DNA from: an uncultured Anaeromusa sp.
GTDB taxonomy: Bacteria > Bacillota > Negativicutes > Anaeromusales > Anaeromusaceae
Direction: 5' to 3'
Assembly (NCBI RefSeq): GCF_963668665.1
Contig: NZ_OY764902.1
Span: 1,739,501-1,803,500, forward strand
DNA: 64,000 nucleotides
Shown: piece after piece, positions 25,393 to 33,456 of the stretch
Position numbering within the stretch: the first letter of the stretch is position 1
Layout of the letters: each line of letters begins with the position of its first letter
Notes under the pieces: generated by a model
What the model was told of the DNA's origin: nothing
Database searches by the model: none
What the model saw: only the letters and a program-made list of their open reading frames with translations
Program-made: the position numbers and the translations under genes

Positions 25393-26264
25393 TGCGTAAA
25401 AATTTATTTTTTCTGTTTGGTTTATTGGCGCTGATTTTAGTTGCCGCCGGCTGCGGCGGTAAAGACACGGCCGCGCCGCAAGCGCCGCCCAAACCGGCGA
25501 ATCCCAACATCATTTTGGCCACCACTACCAGCACCCAAGACAGCGGCTTGCTGGATGTGCTGCTGCCGGTGTTTGAAAAGAAAACCGGCTACAAAGTAAA
25601 AACTGTAGCAGTAGGCACAGGGCAGGCGTTAGCGTTAGGAGAAAAAGGCGAAGCCGATGTACTGCTGGTGCACGCTCCGGCTGCTGAGAAAAAGGTAGTA
25701 GCCAGCGGCGCGGCGGTTAATCGCCAGCTGGTCATGCACAATGACTTTGTCTTGGTCGGTCCGGCTGCTGACGCAGCTAAGATAAAAGCCAAGACAACCC
25801 AAGAAGCGCTGCAGGCGATCGCCGAGGCGAAAGCCGTCTTTGTTTCTCGCGGCGATGATTCGGGAACGCACAAAATGGAAGTAGGATTGTGGAAGACCGC
25901 CGTTCTTAAGCCGGCCGCTCCTTGGTATCAAGAAGCCGGCGCCGGGATGGGACAGACGCTGAAGATTGCGGACGAAAAAGCGGGTTATACCCTCACAGAC
26001 AGGGCTACGTATTTGGCGCAAAAGAAAAACATCAAGCTGGAGATTCTGGTGGAAGGCGATGCCAAGCTGCTAAACATTTATCACGTTATGGAAGTCAATA
26101 GCGAAAAATTTGCTAAAGCCAATCAAGCGGGCGCGAAAGCCTTTCGCGAATTTTTGCTCTCGTCGGAGGGACAGGCTTTGATTGCCGCGTTTGGCAAGGA
26201 TAAGTACGGTCAGCCGTTGTTCTTTGCCGATGGCGGCAAAACCGAAAAAGACTTTGGGCTGTAG
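25392..26264 (+). CDS. tupA: Tungstate ABC transporter substrate-binding lipoprotein
   Basis: Binding protein of 290 residues that captures tungstate outside the cytoplasmic membrane. The lipobox is LVAAGC. TTTSTQDSGLLDVLLPVFEKK is the TupA hallmark, followed by VAVGTGQALALGEKGEADVLL, VMHNDFVLVGP and SRGDDSGTH, residues that contact the oxyanion in characterised TupA proteins. AGGAGG lies nine bases before ATG 25392; GTG 25389 is an alternative. Very strong tungstate rather than molybdate signature. Confidence 0.94.
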   Translation: MRKNLFFLFGLLALILVAAGCGGKDTAAPQAPPKPANPNIILATTTSTQDSGLLDVLLPVFEKKTGYKVKTVAVGTGQALALGEKGEADVLLVHAPAAEKKVVASGAAVNRQLVMHNDFVLVGPAADAAKIKAKTTQEALQAIAEAKAVFVSRGDDSGTHKMEVGLWKTAVLKPAAPWYQEAGAGMGQTLKIADEKAGYTLTDRATYLAQKKNIKLEILVEGDAKLLNIYHVMEVNSEKFAKANQAGAKAFREFLLSSEGQALIAAFGKDKYGQPLFFADGGKTEKDFGL

Positions 26265-26273
26265 GCCGTCAGC

Positions 26274-26972
26274 ATGGTTGGCGAGGGAATAACACAGGCG
26301 CTTTCTTGGCTGTTGGCGGGAGATGGCGAAGTGGCGGCGGTGGCGGCTATGACCATCCAAGTGTCCGGCGTCGCCACCTTATGCAGCGTGCTTTTAGGCA
26401 TTCCTCTGGGGGTGTGGCTGGCTTTACGGGATTTTCGCGGCAAGCAGCTGTGCAGTGCGCTGGTGAATTTCGGCATGGGCCTGCCGCCGGTGGTGGTGGG
26501 CCTATTCGTCAGTCTCTGTTTGTGGCGTTACGGGCCGCTGGGAGAATGGGAGCTGATGTATACACCGGCGGCGATGATGATCGCCCAGACAATTATTGCG
26601 ACGCCTATTGTGGGCGGTCTTAGTTTTGCCGCCGTTTTGAGTGTGAATCCCAAGCTGCGGCTGCAGCTGCTTTCGCTGGGGGCGACTCCCTGGCAGGCTA
26701 GCCGGCTGCTCATTAGGGAAGCTCGCTTGGGACTCTTGGCGGCGGTCATGGCCGGCTTTGGCCGAGTCATCTCCGAAGTAGGCGCGTCCATGATGGTGGG
26801 GGGGAATATCAAGGGCCAAACCCGGGTCTTGACCACCGCGACGGTGATGGAAGTAGGCAAGGGTAACTACGATACGGCGATCGCCTTCAGCTTGATTTTG
26901 CTCTTGGGCGCTTTTGGCGTAGTTTTCATGCTGACCTGGCTGCAGCACAAGAGGAAGAGTGAACAGAAATGA
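26274..26972 (+). CDS. tupB: Tungstate ABC transporter permease
   Basis: Membrane permease of 232 residues with about five to six helices. The cytoplasmic EAA-like loop is SLGATPWQASRLLIREARLGLLAAVMAGFGRV, and it continues ISEVGASMMVGGNIKG, typical of TupB/ModB-like permeases. It lies between tupA and tupC, and its stop overlaps the tupC start by four bases, so the three subunits are made together. Confidence 0.93.
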   Translation: MVGEGITQALSWLLAGDGEVAAVAAMTIQVSGVATLCSVLLGIPLGVWLALRDFRGKQLCSALVNFGMGLPPVVVGLFVSLCLWRYGPLGEWELMYTPAAMMIAQTIIATPIVGGLSFAAVLSVNPKLRLQLLSLGATPWQASRLLIREARLGLLAAVMAGFGRVISEVGASMMVGGNIKGQTRVLTTATVMEVGKGNYDTAIAFSLILLLGAFGVVFMLTWLQHKRKSEQK

Positions 26973-28036
26973 CGGAAATTTTGGCTATGAATGAGGTTGC
27001 GGTGTATCGAGGTGGCAAGGAACCGGTGCTGCAGATCGACTCCTTTGCTATGAAACAGGGCGAATTGGCGGCTCTTGTGGGCCCTAATGGCGCCGGTAAA
27101 AGTACGCTGCTGCAGACGATTAATCTTTTGCAGCCGTATGCGGGGCAAATCCGCCTCTTTGGGGAAAGCGCTACAACTGGCAAAGCGCGTGCGCTGCGGC
27201 GGCGCACGGCTATGGTTTTTCAGGAAACGCTGCTGCTGGAAGGCAGCGTCTTTGCTAATGTGGCCATGCCGCTGCGTTTTCGCGGCATGGCGGCCGGAGA
27301 AATACAAACAAGAGTGGCGCAGGCGCTGACTGTCTTTGGCTGCGCTCATCTGGCGGAACGGCAGGCTAAGTGCTTGTCCGGCGGCGAGGGGCAGCGGGTA
27401 TGTCTGGCGCGGGCGTTGGTGACGGAGCCGGAGCTGCTGCTGCTGGACGAGCCCTTTGCGGCGTTGGATGTGGCGACCCGCAGCGCCTTGCTGGAGGAAC
27501 TGCGGCAGTTGGCGAAGCAAAAAAAAATGGCTGTGCTTTTGGTAAGTCATCATTTTAGCGATGTTTTGTATTTTGCAGATCGGGCGGTAGCGCTTTTGGA
27601 AGGGCGGATTCTTCAGGACGACGAGCCGGAAAGGCTGCTGCGGCGGCCTGTAAACGAAAAGGTGGCCCGCCTGGTTGACATGGACAATCTGTTTCCCTGC
27701 ACCTTGGAAACGGTCGGTGATCAGCAACTGCTGCGCCTTTCGGAAACGTTTTCTATCCCTTGTGACGGGTTTGCGGGGGCGTCGCCGTCTTTTTGCTGTT
27801 TGCCTGGGGACGGGCTGCAACTGGCAACGGGAGAGGAAGCGGCTTTAGGAGAAGATTGGGCTTTGTTGGAGGGGGAAGTGGAACGAGTGCTGCCTGGTAT
27901 TGGCGCTTGCTGCGTTCTAGTGCGGGCGGGGGGCTTGCTTTGGAAGGCTCGCTTGCCGCTGCATGGCGGGACGAATTTTGCGCCGGGAGCCAGTCTTTGT
28001 TTGCGTTTTCGTCCATCGGAGATGCAGCGATTTTAA
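26969..28036 (+). CDS. tupC: Tungstate ABC transporter ATP-binding protein
   Basis: ATPase of 355 residues. Walker A is GPNGAGKST, the Q-loop is VFQETLLLEG, the signature is LSGGEGQR, Walker B is LLLDEP and the switch His is in VSHHFSD. After about residue 230 a C-terminal extension of some 120 residues (from VDMDNLFPCTLETVG) is likely a TOBE/MOP-type regulatory domain. In molybdate and tungstate importers such domains bind the oxyanion and inhibit transport. Last gene of the tungsten operon. Confidence 0.92.
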   Translation: MTEILAMNEVAVYRGGKEPVLQIDSFAMKQGELAALVGPNGAGKSTLLQTINLLQPYAGQIRLFGESATTGKARALRRRTAMVFQETLLLEGSVFANVAMPLRFRGMAAGEIQTRVAQALTVFGCAHLAERQAKCLSGGEGQRVCLARALVTEPELLLLDEPFAALDVATRSALLEELRQLAKQKKMAVLLVSHHFSDVLYFADRAVALLEGRILQDDEPERLLRRPVNEKVARLVDMDNLFPCTLETVGDQQLLRLSETFSIPCDGFAGASPSFCCLPGDGLQLATGEEAALGEDWALLEGEVERVLPGIGACCVLVRAGGLLWKARLPLHGGTNFAPGASLCLRFRPSEMQRF

Positions 28037-28100
28037 AACCGTTCCCGAAGAAGCAAAGGCGTTCTTTAAAAAAGAAATTTGTTGCTATCGCAACTTTCGT

Positions 28101-28127
28101 TTGACGAAACCCTGTTCAAAGTACTAT
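28101..28127 (+). promoter_or_regulatory. Possible promoter for the LCP protein gene
   Basis: TTGACG at 28101-28106 and TACTAT at 28122-28127, spacing 15, 60 bp before the start codon. The spacing is short, so this is tentative. Confidence 0.35.
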
Positions 28128-28187
28128 CCTAAGCAAAGGCGCTAAGAGTCTATGATGTAGTAAAACTTGCCTAGGAAGGAACTAGCG

Positions 28188-29366
28188 ATGGAAACAAATG
28201 GACGAGAAGGATTTTCGCGGCTTTCCAGACTTTCTAAAAAAAAGAAGAAACACGTGAGTAAGCTGTGGATTGTTATAGTGGCGGCGTTGCTGCTGGCGGT
28301 ATCAGCCGGGGCGGCTTGTTTGGCGTTGCTTAATGAGAAAGATCAGCCTATGGCCAAGGTTCTGACGCCGTTGAGAGGAAAAGTGAACATTTTGGTCCTT
28401 GGCGTTGACGAGCGGGGAGATGATGCGGGTCGCTCGGATACAAGCTTTGTAGTAACCATTGATAATGACGCTAAAAAGGCGACCATGCTTTCGATTCCCA
28501 GGGACTCACGGGTGAAGATTGCCGGACATGGCTGGGACAAGGTAAACCATGCCTTTGCTTTTGGCGGGGCGCCCTTGTCTAAAACAACCATAGAAAATTT
28601 ATTGGGTATTCCGATTGATTATACGGTGAGCGTTAACTTTCGCGGTTTCATGCGCATGGTTGACGCTGTGGGCGGCATTACGATCGACGTGGATAAACGG
28701 ATGCGCTATTCCGACCCCTATGATGACGATGGCGGTCTGGAAATTGACCTCTATCCGGGCGTGCAGAAATTGAACGGGCGTACGGCGATAGAATATGTGC
28801 GCTATAGAGATGAGGAAGGCGATATTGGGCGGGTAGCACGGCAGCAGAAATTCCTAAAGGCGCTTTTTCAAGAGGTGGCCAGCCCGCAAGTGCTCAGCAA
28901 GCTGCCAGAATTGATCAAGGAGTTTTCTTCGGTCATAAAAACCGACATGCCAACTGCTAAAATGCTGCAGTTGCTGCCGACTATTAATGAAGCGGTGAAG
29001 GCGGGGCTGGAGACGGAGTGGGTGACAGGTACGCCCATTTGGATACAGGATGTAAGCTATTGGCTGCCTGATGTTGCAGAACTGCGGGCTAAAGTGGCGC
29101 GCATTCAAGGAATTTCCATGGATGAGCGATATCGACGGGAGACGGAAAATCTGGCGAATGAGTATAAACAATCGGTTCCCAGAGAGGTTCGGGTTGCCTC
29201 TCCGCCAGCGGTAGTGCAACGAGGGCCGGCTTCGGAACGGCAGGCTAGTTTTGAGAGTAAGAATAGTTCTAGTGCAAGTAAAGCCAAGAACGGCAGCAGT
29301 GGAAAAACGACAACTGGAGCCAAGAATACGTCGGCCCCAAGCGCCGGCAAGACGGAACTTAAGTAA
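28188..29366 (+). CDS. LytR-CpsA-Psr (LCP) family glycopolymer transferase
   Basis: Type II membrane protein of 392 residues. A basic cytoplasmic tail (SKKKKKHVSK) precedes one membrane helix at about residues 25-47. The LCP domain follows: VNILVLGVDERGDDAGRSDT, MLSIPRDSRV, KVNHAFAFGG, YVRYRDEEGDIGRVARQQ. The arginines and aspartates that bind the lipid pyrophosphate are present. LCP enzymes move glycopolymers from undecaprenyl carriers to peptidoglycan or other acceptors. The last 60 residues are a Ser, Lys and Thr-rich tail of low complexity. I chose ATG 28188 (AGGAAGGA eight bases upstream). Confidence 0.93.
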   Translation: METNGREGFSRLSRLSKKKKKHVSKLWIVIVAALLLAVSAGAACLALLNEKDQPMAKVLTPLRGKVNILVLGVDERGDDAGRSDTSFVVTIDNDAKKATMLSIPRDSRVKIAGHGWDKVNHAFAFGGAPLSKTTIENLLGIPIDYTVSVNFRGFMRMVDAVGGITIDVDKRMRYSDPYDDDGGLEIDLYPGVQKLNGRTAIEYVRYRDEEGDIGRVARQQKFLKALFQEVASPQVLSKLPELIKEFSSVIKTDMPTAKMLQLLPTINEAVKAGLETEWVTGTPIWIQDVSYWLPDVAELRAKVARIQGISMDERYRRETENLANEYKQSVPREVRVASPPAVVQRGPASERQASFESKNSSSASKAKNGSSGKTTTGAKNTSAPSAGKTELK

Positions 29367-29374
29367 AGGAAGAG

Positions 29375-29402
29375 CCTGCGGCATTGCTGCAGGTTTTTTT
29401 TC
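29375..29402 (+). terminator. Terminator after the LCP gene
   Basis: CCTGCGG and CTGCAGG arms around a short loop (29375-29393), followed by eight T. It lies nine bases past the stop codon. Confidence 0.85.
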
Positions 29403-29590
29403 TTAACTCGTTGTGCTCAAACAGTCGAAAATGTCATTCGCCTTACCCTGTGTTTACGTCCTGCGGACCGTCTTGCTCCAATAAAAGTCTCAAATACAAT
29501 TGCGGCCGCCGCAGCCTCGTTGATCCCTCGCTTTACTCCTCTGGCCTTTCTCTGCTTCCCTCTGTTACTCTGTGTGACGTTCTCTTCTAA
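29401..29590. repeat. Intergenic repeat family, copy 1
   Basis: This stretch shares TCTTAACTCG, GCTCAAACAG, GTCCTGCGGACCG, CTTGCTCCAA, AAGTCTCAAAT and CTCTGTTACTCTGTGT blocks with the copy at 43.54-43.80 kb. No protein-coding frame is supported across the 346-bp gap from 29367 to 29711. It follows a terminator. Confidence 0.75.
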
Positions 29591-29711
29591 AGGACTGCGT
29601 CAGCGGGTTTTCTTTTTTTAGTCGAAAGGGAATTGGGAAAATATGTAGAAAATAATATTAGAATTTTCTGTCGTTTATTATCAAAAGGGTTTGTTCAGAG
29701 GAGGCGTGGAA

Positions 29712-30806
29712 ATGAAACGAAGCAAGCTGGTAGTAATGGTTGTGGATGATGCGGTGGAATGGCGGCTGCAGCTGGCGAAGCATCTGGAAGCGCAGTATTT
29801 TGTTGTGGCGGCGGCTAATGGGACAGAAGCGCTGGAATATGCTAAATTAAAGCGTCCGGATCTGATTTTATTGGATGTGACTATGCCGGGATTGAATGGT
29901 TACGAGGCTTGTGCGTTGTTGAAAAAAGAAGCGATCTTGCAGAGTGTTCCGGTAGTTTTTTTGCTGGAATCCGGCGAACTGGCGGACGGAACAGAAGGGT
30001 TGGCGCGCGGCGGTTGTGATTTTATTGACAAGAGCAGTCCGGCCTCATTGCTGCTGGCCCGCAGTGAGCTGTATATGGCCTTGAAGCAAGCGCAGGAGGA
30101 GCTGCGTGAGCGTAATTCTTATTTGGAAGCGCAAGTGGAAGAACGGCTGCAGGGGCTGGGGCTGTTGCAGGATGTATCCATGATGGCTGTGGCGTTGTTG
30201 ACGGAAAGCAGAGATTATGAAACTGGAGCGCATTTGCAGCGCACAAGCCGATATGTGCGAGCTTTGGCCATCAATTTGTATGCCAAGGCGTTCTTTGCCA
30301 AGGAGCTGACCCTCGACAGTATTTTTTTGCTTTCTAAATCGGCGCTGCTCCATGATATAGGCAAGCTGACTATTCCAGAGTCGGTTTTAGGCAAACAGGG
30401 AAAATTAACTTCTGCTGAATTTTCTTTGGTTAAACGACATGCCCAGGCGGGGCGGAAAAGTATTGAAGAAGCGGGGCTGTTTTTAGGAGTGCCTGAGCCG
30501 TTTTTGCGTTTTGCCAAGGAAATGGCTTGCTATCATCATGAGCGCTGGGATGGCAACGGTTATCCGCAGGGACTGGCGGGAGAACGAATTCCTGTTTCAG
30601 CGCGTTTGATGGCGTTGGCGGATGTGTACGACGCTATTGTCAGTCGTCGTGTTTACAAAGAACCGGCGTCGCATGAGGAAGCGGTGCGCATTATTAAAGC
30701 GGCGGCGGGAACTCAATTTGATCCGGTAGTGGTGGAGGCCTTTTTGGAGACGGCCGATAGTTTTGCGGACATTGCGGTGCAATTTCCGGATGTCGTGCTG
30801 CAGTGA
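29712..30806 (+). CDS. Response regulator with HD-GYP cyclic-di-GMP phosphodiesterase domain
   Basis: Cytoplasmic signalling protein of 364 residues. Residues 1-120 form a receiver domain with VVDD, the phospho-acceptor Asp55 in LLDVTMPG and Lys in FIDKSSP. A coiled linker (about 125-155) leads to an HD-GYP domain: LLHDIGKLTIPESVLGK, KRHAQAG, YHHERWDGNGYP, ALADVYDAI. All metal ligands are in place, so c-di-GMP hydrolysis is likely. AGGAGG lies eight bases before ATG 29712. No partner kinase is adjacent. The window also has two diguanylate-cyclase-type genes. Confidence 0.92.
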   Translation: MKRSKLVVMVVDDAVEWRLQLAKHLEAQYFVVAAANGTEALEYAKLKRPDLILLDVTMPGLNGYEACALLKKEAILQSVPVVFLLESGELADGTEGLARGGCDFIDKSSPASLLLARSELYMALKQAQEELRERNSYLEAQVEERLQGLGLLQDVSMMAVALLTESRDYETGAHLQRTSRYVRALAINLYAKAFFAKELTLDSIFLLSKSALLHDIGKLTIPESVLGKQGKLTSAEFSLVKRHAQAGRKSIEEAGLFLGVPEPFLRFAKEMACYHHERWDGNGYPQGLAGERIPVSARLMALADVYDAIVSRRVYKEPASHEEAVRIIKAAAGTQFDPVVVEAFLETADSFADIAVQFPDVVLQ

Positions 30807-30854
30807 AGGGCGCGGTCCTGCAGAGGAAATACGGCGCGGAGACGAGGTGGGAGC

Positions 30855-31850
30855 GTGTTTAACGAGGCCTCTTTGTTGATTACCGGCGGCACGGGTACCT
30901 TTGGCAGGCAACTGGTGCGGACGATTTTGAGCCGCTACCAGCCTCGGCGGGTGATTGTCTTTTCCAGGGACGAACTGAAACAATCAGAAATGCAGCGGGA
31001 TTTTCCGCAACGCTGTATGCGTTACTTTATTGGCGACGTGCGGGACGAGGGACGCCTGCACCAGGCGTTGCAGGGAGTAGACTATGTGGTGCATGCAGCG
31101 GCGCTTAAGCAAGTGCCGACTGCGGAATACAATCCGTCGGAATTTGTAAAGACGAATATTTTAGGCGCCCAGCACATCATTGCCGCAACGATCGCCAACC
31201 AAGTAAAGAAAGTGATAGACCTTTCCTCCGATAAGGCGGTAAATCCTACCAGCTTTTACGGTGCGACAAAGTTAGTTTCGGACAAACTGTTTGTAGCGGC
31301 TAACAAGAGCATAGAAGGACAGGTGACGCAGTTTTCCGTGGTGCGCTACGGCAATATGGCCGCCTCGCGGGGATCGGTAGTACCTCTGTTTCGTAGGCTT
31401 CTTGCGGAGGGCTGCACACGTCTGCCTGTTACGCATCTGGAAATGACGCGCTTTTGGCTGACCCCGGCAGAGGGCGTGGAAGCTATTCTGGAGGCATTCA
31501 GTCACATGAGAGGCGGAGAAATTTTTATTCCTAAAGTTCCCTCCTGCCGCATTGTGCAATTGGCAGAGGCCTTTTTGCCAGGGAGAGAGCCGGAAATCAT
31601 CGGCCTGCGTCCGGGAGAAAAGCTGCATGAAGCCATGTGGTCGGAGGACGAGGCGCACTTGGTGCTGGAATTTCCCGGGTATTACTTGCTTCGGCCTCCC
31701 GCGGCGCTGGTCGCAGACTCTGTATATGCTGTGAATTCCCAGGGCGAGAGCGGCAGAGCGGTGCCGGCTGGTTTTGTTTATAATTCCGCTGCCAACCCGC
31801 AGTTTCTCAGCGTGCCAGAGCTGAGGCGCATGCTGGAAGAGAGTCATTGA
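30855..31850 (+). CDS. UDP-N-acetylglucosamine 4,6-dehydratase (PseB/CapD-like)
   Basis: Nucleotide-sugar dehydratase of the extended SDR family, 331 residues. LLITGGTGTFGRQLV binds NAD(P), FSRDELKQSEMQRDF and FIGDVRD are PseB/FnlA-like, and HAAALKQVPTAEYNPSEF is a strong family block. The catalytic Tyr-Lys pair is YGATK. It probably starts synthesis of a deoxysugar such as pseudaminic acid for surface glycans or flagellin, but other pathway genes are not adjacent. The start is GTG 30855 with GAGGTGG upstream. It is 48 bp after the HD-GYP gene, perhaps in one transcript. Confidence 0.88.
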   Translation: MFNEASLLITGGTGTFGRQLVRTILSRYQPRRVIVFSRDELKQSEMQRDFPQRCMRYFIGDVRDEGRLHQALQGVDYVVHAAALKQVPTAEYNPSEFVKTNILGAQHIIAATIANQVKKVIDLSSDKAVNPTSFYGATKLVSDKLFVAANKSIEGQVTQFSVVRYGNMAASRGSVVPLFRRLLAEGCTRLPVTHLEMTRFWLTPAEGVEAILEAFSHMRGGEIFIPKVPSCRIVQLAEAFLPGREPEIIGLRPGEKLHEAMWSEDEAHLVLEFPGYYLLRPPAALVADSVYAVNSQGESGRAVPAGFVYNSAANPQFLSVPELRRMLEESH

Positions 31851-31855
31851 AAATA

Positions 31856-31908
31856 AAGGAACCCAAGGCTAACCAGAAAAAATTCCGGTCAGTCTTGGGT
31901 TCCTTTGT
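31856..31908 (+). terminator. Terminator after the PseB-like gene
   Basis: AAGGAACCCAAGGCT (from 31857) pairs with AGTCTTGGGTTCCTT (31890-31904) through a 20-base loop region, followed by TGTTTC. Located just after the stop codon. Confidence 0.8.
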
Positions 31909-31920
31909 TTCTATAAGAAT

Positions 31921-32055
31921 ATCAAACACAATGGCACCGCCATCACGGCCATCGATCGTGCCCTCCCTCTACTCTCTTTACTCTTGTTCCCCAATATATA
32001 TCCCGTAACCCTCAATCGCATCCTCCCTTGACTCCCTCGACTCTTGTTCAATCCA
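31921..32055. repeat. Intergenic repeat family, copy 2
   Basis: Contains the A unit CGTGCCCTCCCTCTACTC at 31957-31974 ending CTTGTTCC, and the B unit (31996-32052) with ATATATCCCGTAACCCTCAA and CTCGACTCTTGTTCAAT. It lies between convergent genes, beside the stop of the amidase gene. The B unit closely matches the copy at 33.25 kb. Confidence 0.8.
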
Positions 32056-32062
32056 TCTTTCT

Positions 32063-32596
32063 TTAAAAAGAGACGTTGAGCAAACTGCGAGCTAAAGCTT
32101 GACCAATGGCTTTCTGCCAGGCGGGATCGCACAGGATCTGCCGGTCCTGGTATTGCGTAATGAAGCCGCATTCTACAAGGACTGCGGGCATAGAGGTGGC
32201 AGCCAGTACCGTGAAAAAGGCGTCTTTCACGCCGCGGTCCAGGGAGTAGAGGAGCCCGTTTAGCTCGTTTTGTACCGAACCGGCCATGCGGAGTCCTGGC
32301 GCGGAGCCAGGATAATAGTAGCTTTCAATGCCGCGGGCCGTATCATCTTCGGCGGCGTTGCAATGAATGGAAAGAAAGGCGTCGCAGCCGGCTTCGTTAG
32401 CTAGCGCTGCGCGCCAGGTCAGACCGTCATCGTCGATGTCTTGCGTACGAGTAAGACAGACAGAGGCGCCTCTTTGACGCAGCTCTTTGGCGGTTTGCAG
32501 GGCGATGGCCAAGGTGAGGTCTGCCTCGTGCAGGTTGTGGAAACAAGCGCCAGGTTCGGCAGGGCCGCTATGGCCGGGGTCTAAGCAAATGAACAT
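32063..32596 (-). CDS. N-acetylmuramoyl-L-alanine amidase (Amidase_3 family)
   Basis: Zinc amidase of 177 residues in the AmiC/CwlD family. ICLDPGHSGP carries the first His, a Glu follows in LHEADLTLAIA, FLSIHCNAAED carries the second His, and VLVECGFITQ has the catalytic Glu. It has no signal peptide and no cell-wall-binding domain, which is unusual for an enzyme acting on peptidoglycan; it may recycle fragments in the cytoplasm or be exported another way. AAAGGAG lies about ten bases before the ATG. Divergent from the thermonuclease gene. Confidence 0.88.
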   Translation of the reverse strand: MFICLDPGHSGPAEPGACFHNLHEADLTLAIALQTAKELRQRGASVCLTRTQDIDDDGLTWRAALANEAGCDAFLSIHCNAAEDDTARGIESYYYPGSAPGLRMAGSVQNELNGLLYSLDRGVKDAFFTVLAATSMPAVLVECGFITQYQDRQILCDPAWQKAIGQALARSLLNVSF

Positions 32597-32657
32597 TGAA
32601 AATCAACTCCTTTCAGTTTGAGGCATAGCCTTGTCTGTACGTAAAAATGGCAACCTT

Positions 32658-32687
32658 TTGCGCAAAATCTATGGTTTGTGCTATAAT
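32658..32687 (+). promoter_or_regulatory. Promoter of the thermonuclease gene
   Basis: TTGCGC (32658-32663) and a consensus TATAAT (32682-32687), spacing 18, 30 bp before the start codon. Confidence 0.55.
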
Positions 32688-32717
32688 AGGCGAAAGTAAG
32701 TTCGGGGAGGCGTCTTG

Positions 32718-33209
32718 ATGCGAAAAGGATGGATTTGGCTGTTGCTTTTGCCGGTTTGTTTGTTCTTAACGGCTTGCGGCGGCAATGGAACAACAACAGG
32801 AGGCTTTGATGCTTCTAAATATGAAAAAGCGGTCGTGAAGCGAGTCGTTGACGGCGATACGCTGCTCTTAGCCAACGACAAACGGGTGCGTTTGATTGGC
32901 GTTAATACGCCGGAAACGGTGAAGCCTAATTCGCCGGTGGAAGCCTACGGCAAGGAGGCCAGCGAGTATACAAAGAAGATGCTTACAGGCAAAACCGTGT
33001 ATTTAGAAAAGGATGCCGGCGATACGGACAAGTACGGTCGGTTGCTGCGCTACGTGTACACCGAAGACGGCAAGATGTTTAACGAGGTGCTGGTGCAAGA
33101 AGGGTATGCCCAGGTGATGACCATCCAGCCGAATGTCAAATATCAGGAGCGATTTGTGCAAGCGCAGCGTCAAGCGCGTGAGGGTAAAAAAGGACTTTGG
33201 AACAAGTAA
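32718..33209 (+). CDS. Thermonuclease-family (SNase) lipoprotein
   Basis: Exported nuclease-like protein of 163 residues. The signal peptide ends in the lipobox LTAC, so it is membrane anchored outside the cytoplasm. The SNase domain has KRVVDGDTLLL (calcium-binding Asp), VRLIGVNTPET (catalytic Arg), YGKEASEYTKKML, and DKYGRLLRYVY with the second Arg. Active-site residues look intact, so Ca2+-dependent nuclease activity is likely. I prefer ATG 32718, eight bases after GGGGAGG, over TTG 32715. Confidence 0.9.
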   Translation: MRKGWIWLLLLPVCLFLTACGGNGTTTGGFDASKYEKAVVKRVVDGDTLLLANDKRVRLIGVNTPETVKPNSPVEAYGKEASEYTKKMLTGKTVYLEKDAGDTDKYGRLLRYVYTEDGKMFNEVLVQEGYAQVMTIQPNVKYQERFVQAQRQAREGKKGLWNK

Positions 33210-33211
33210 GG

Positions 33212-33238
33212 AAAAGAACCGCGTAGGCGGTTCTTTTT
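33212..33238 (+). terminator. Terminator after the thermonuclease gene
   Basis: AAAAGAACCGC and GCGGTTCTTTT form an 11-bp stem with loop GTAG, two bases past the stop codon. Confidence 0.9.
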
Positions 33239-33240
33239 AG

Positions 33241-33330
33241 GTCTTGTTCAAGAAAATATATCCCGTAACCCTCAAGGGTACCCTCCGGTTCTCGCCGCGA
33301 CTCTTGGTTAAACCTCGTACTTCTCTGTGA
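33241..33330. repeat. Intergenic repeat family, copy 3
   Basis: B unit at 33255-33312: AATATATCCCGTAACCCTCA, then ACCCTCC, then GGTTCTCGCCGCGACTCTTG and GTTAAA. A short C-like tail TACTTCTCTGTG follows. It lies between a terminator and the lysA promoter on the same strand. Confidence 0.75.
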
Positions 33331-33359
33331 TTGTTCCTTGTCCGATTCTTGAAAATGTC

Positions 33360-33388
33360 TTTCAGCTGAGGATGATTTTTGTTATAAT
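33360..33388 (+). promoter_or_regulatory. Promoter of lysA
   Basis: TTTCAG (33360-33365), 17 bp, TATAAT (33383-33388). The leader to ATG 33457 would be about 60 nt, too short for a lysine riboswitch. Confidence 0.5.
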
Positions 33389-33456
33389 GAAAGTTAACTG
33401 ATATGAAAAAATAAGAAAACATGGTGTTACGACCAGGTTCAGGAGGTTATATAGTA

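Noticed and set aside
28108..28121. A CCCTGTTCAAAG stretch resembling the end of the repeat family A/B units
   Set aside because: Only about ten bases match and none of the flanking unit sequence is present, so chance is the simpler explanation.
33389..33456. Lysine riboswitch or T-box before lysA
   Set aside because: The promoter leaves a leader of only about 60 nt, too short for either element, and no terminator hairpin is present in it.
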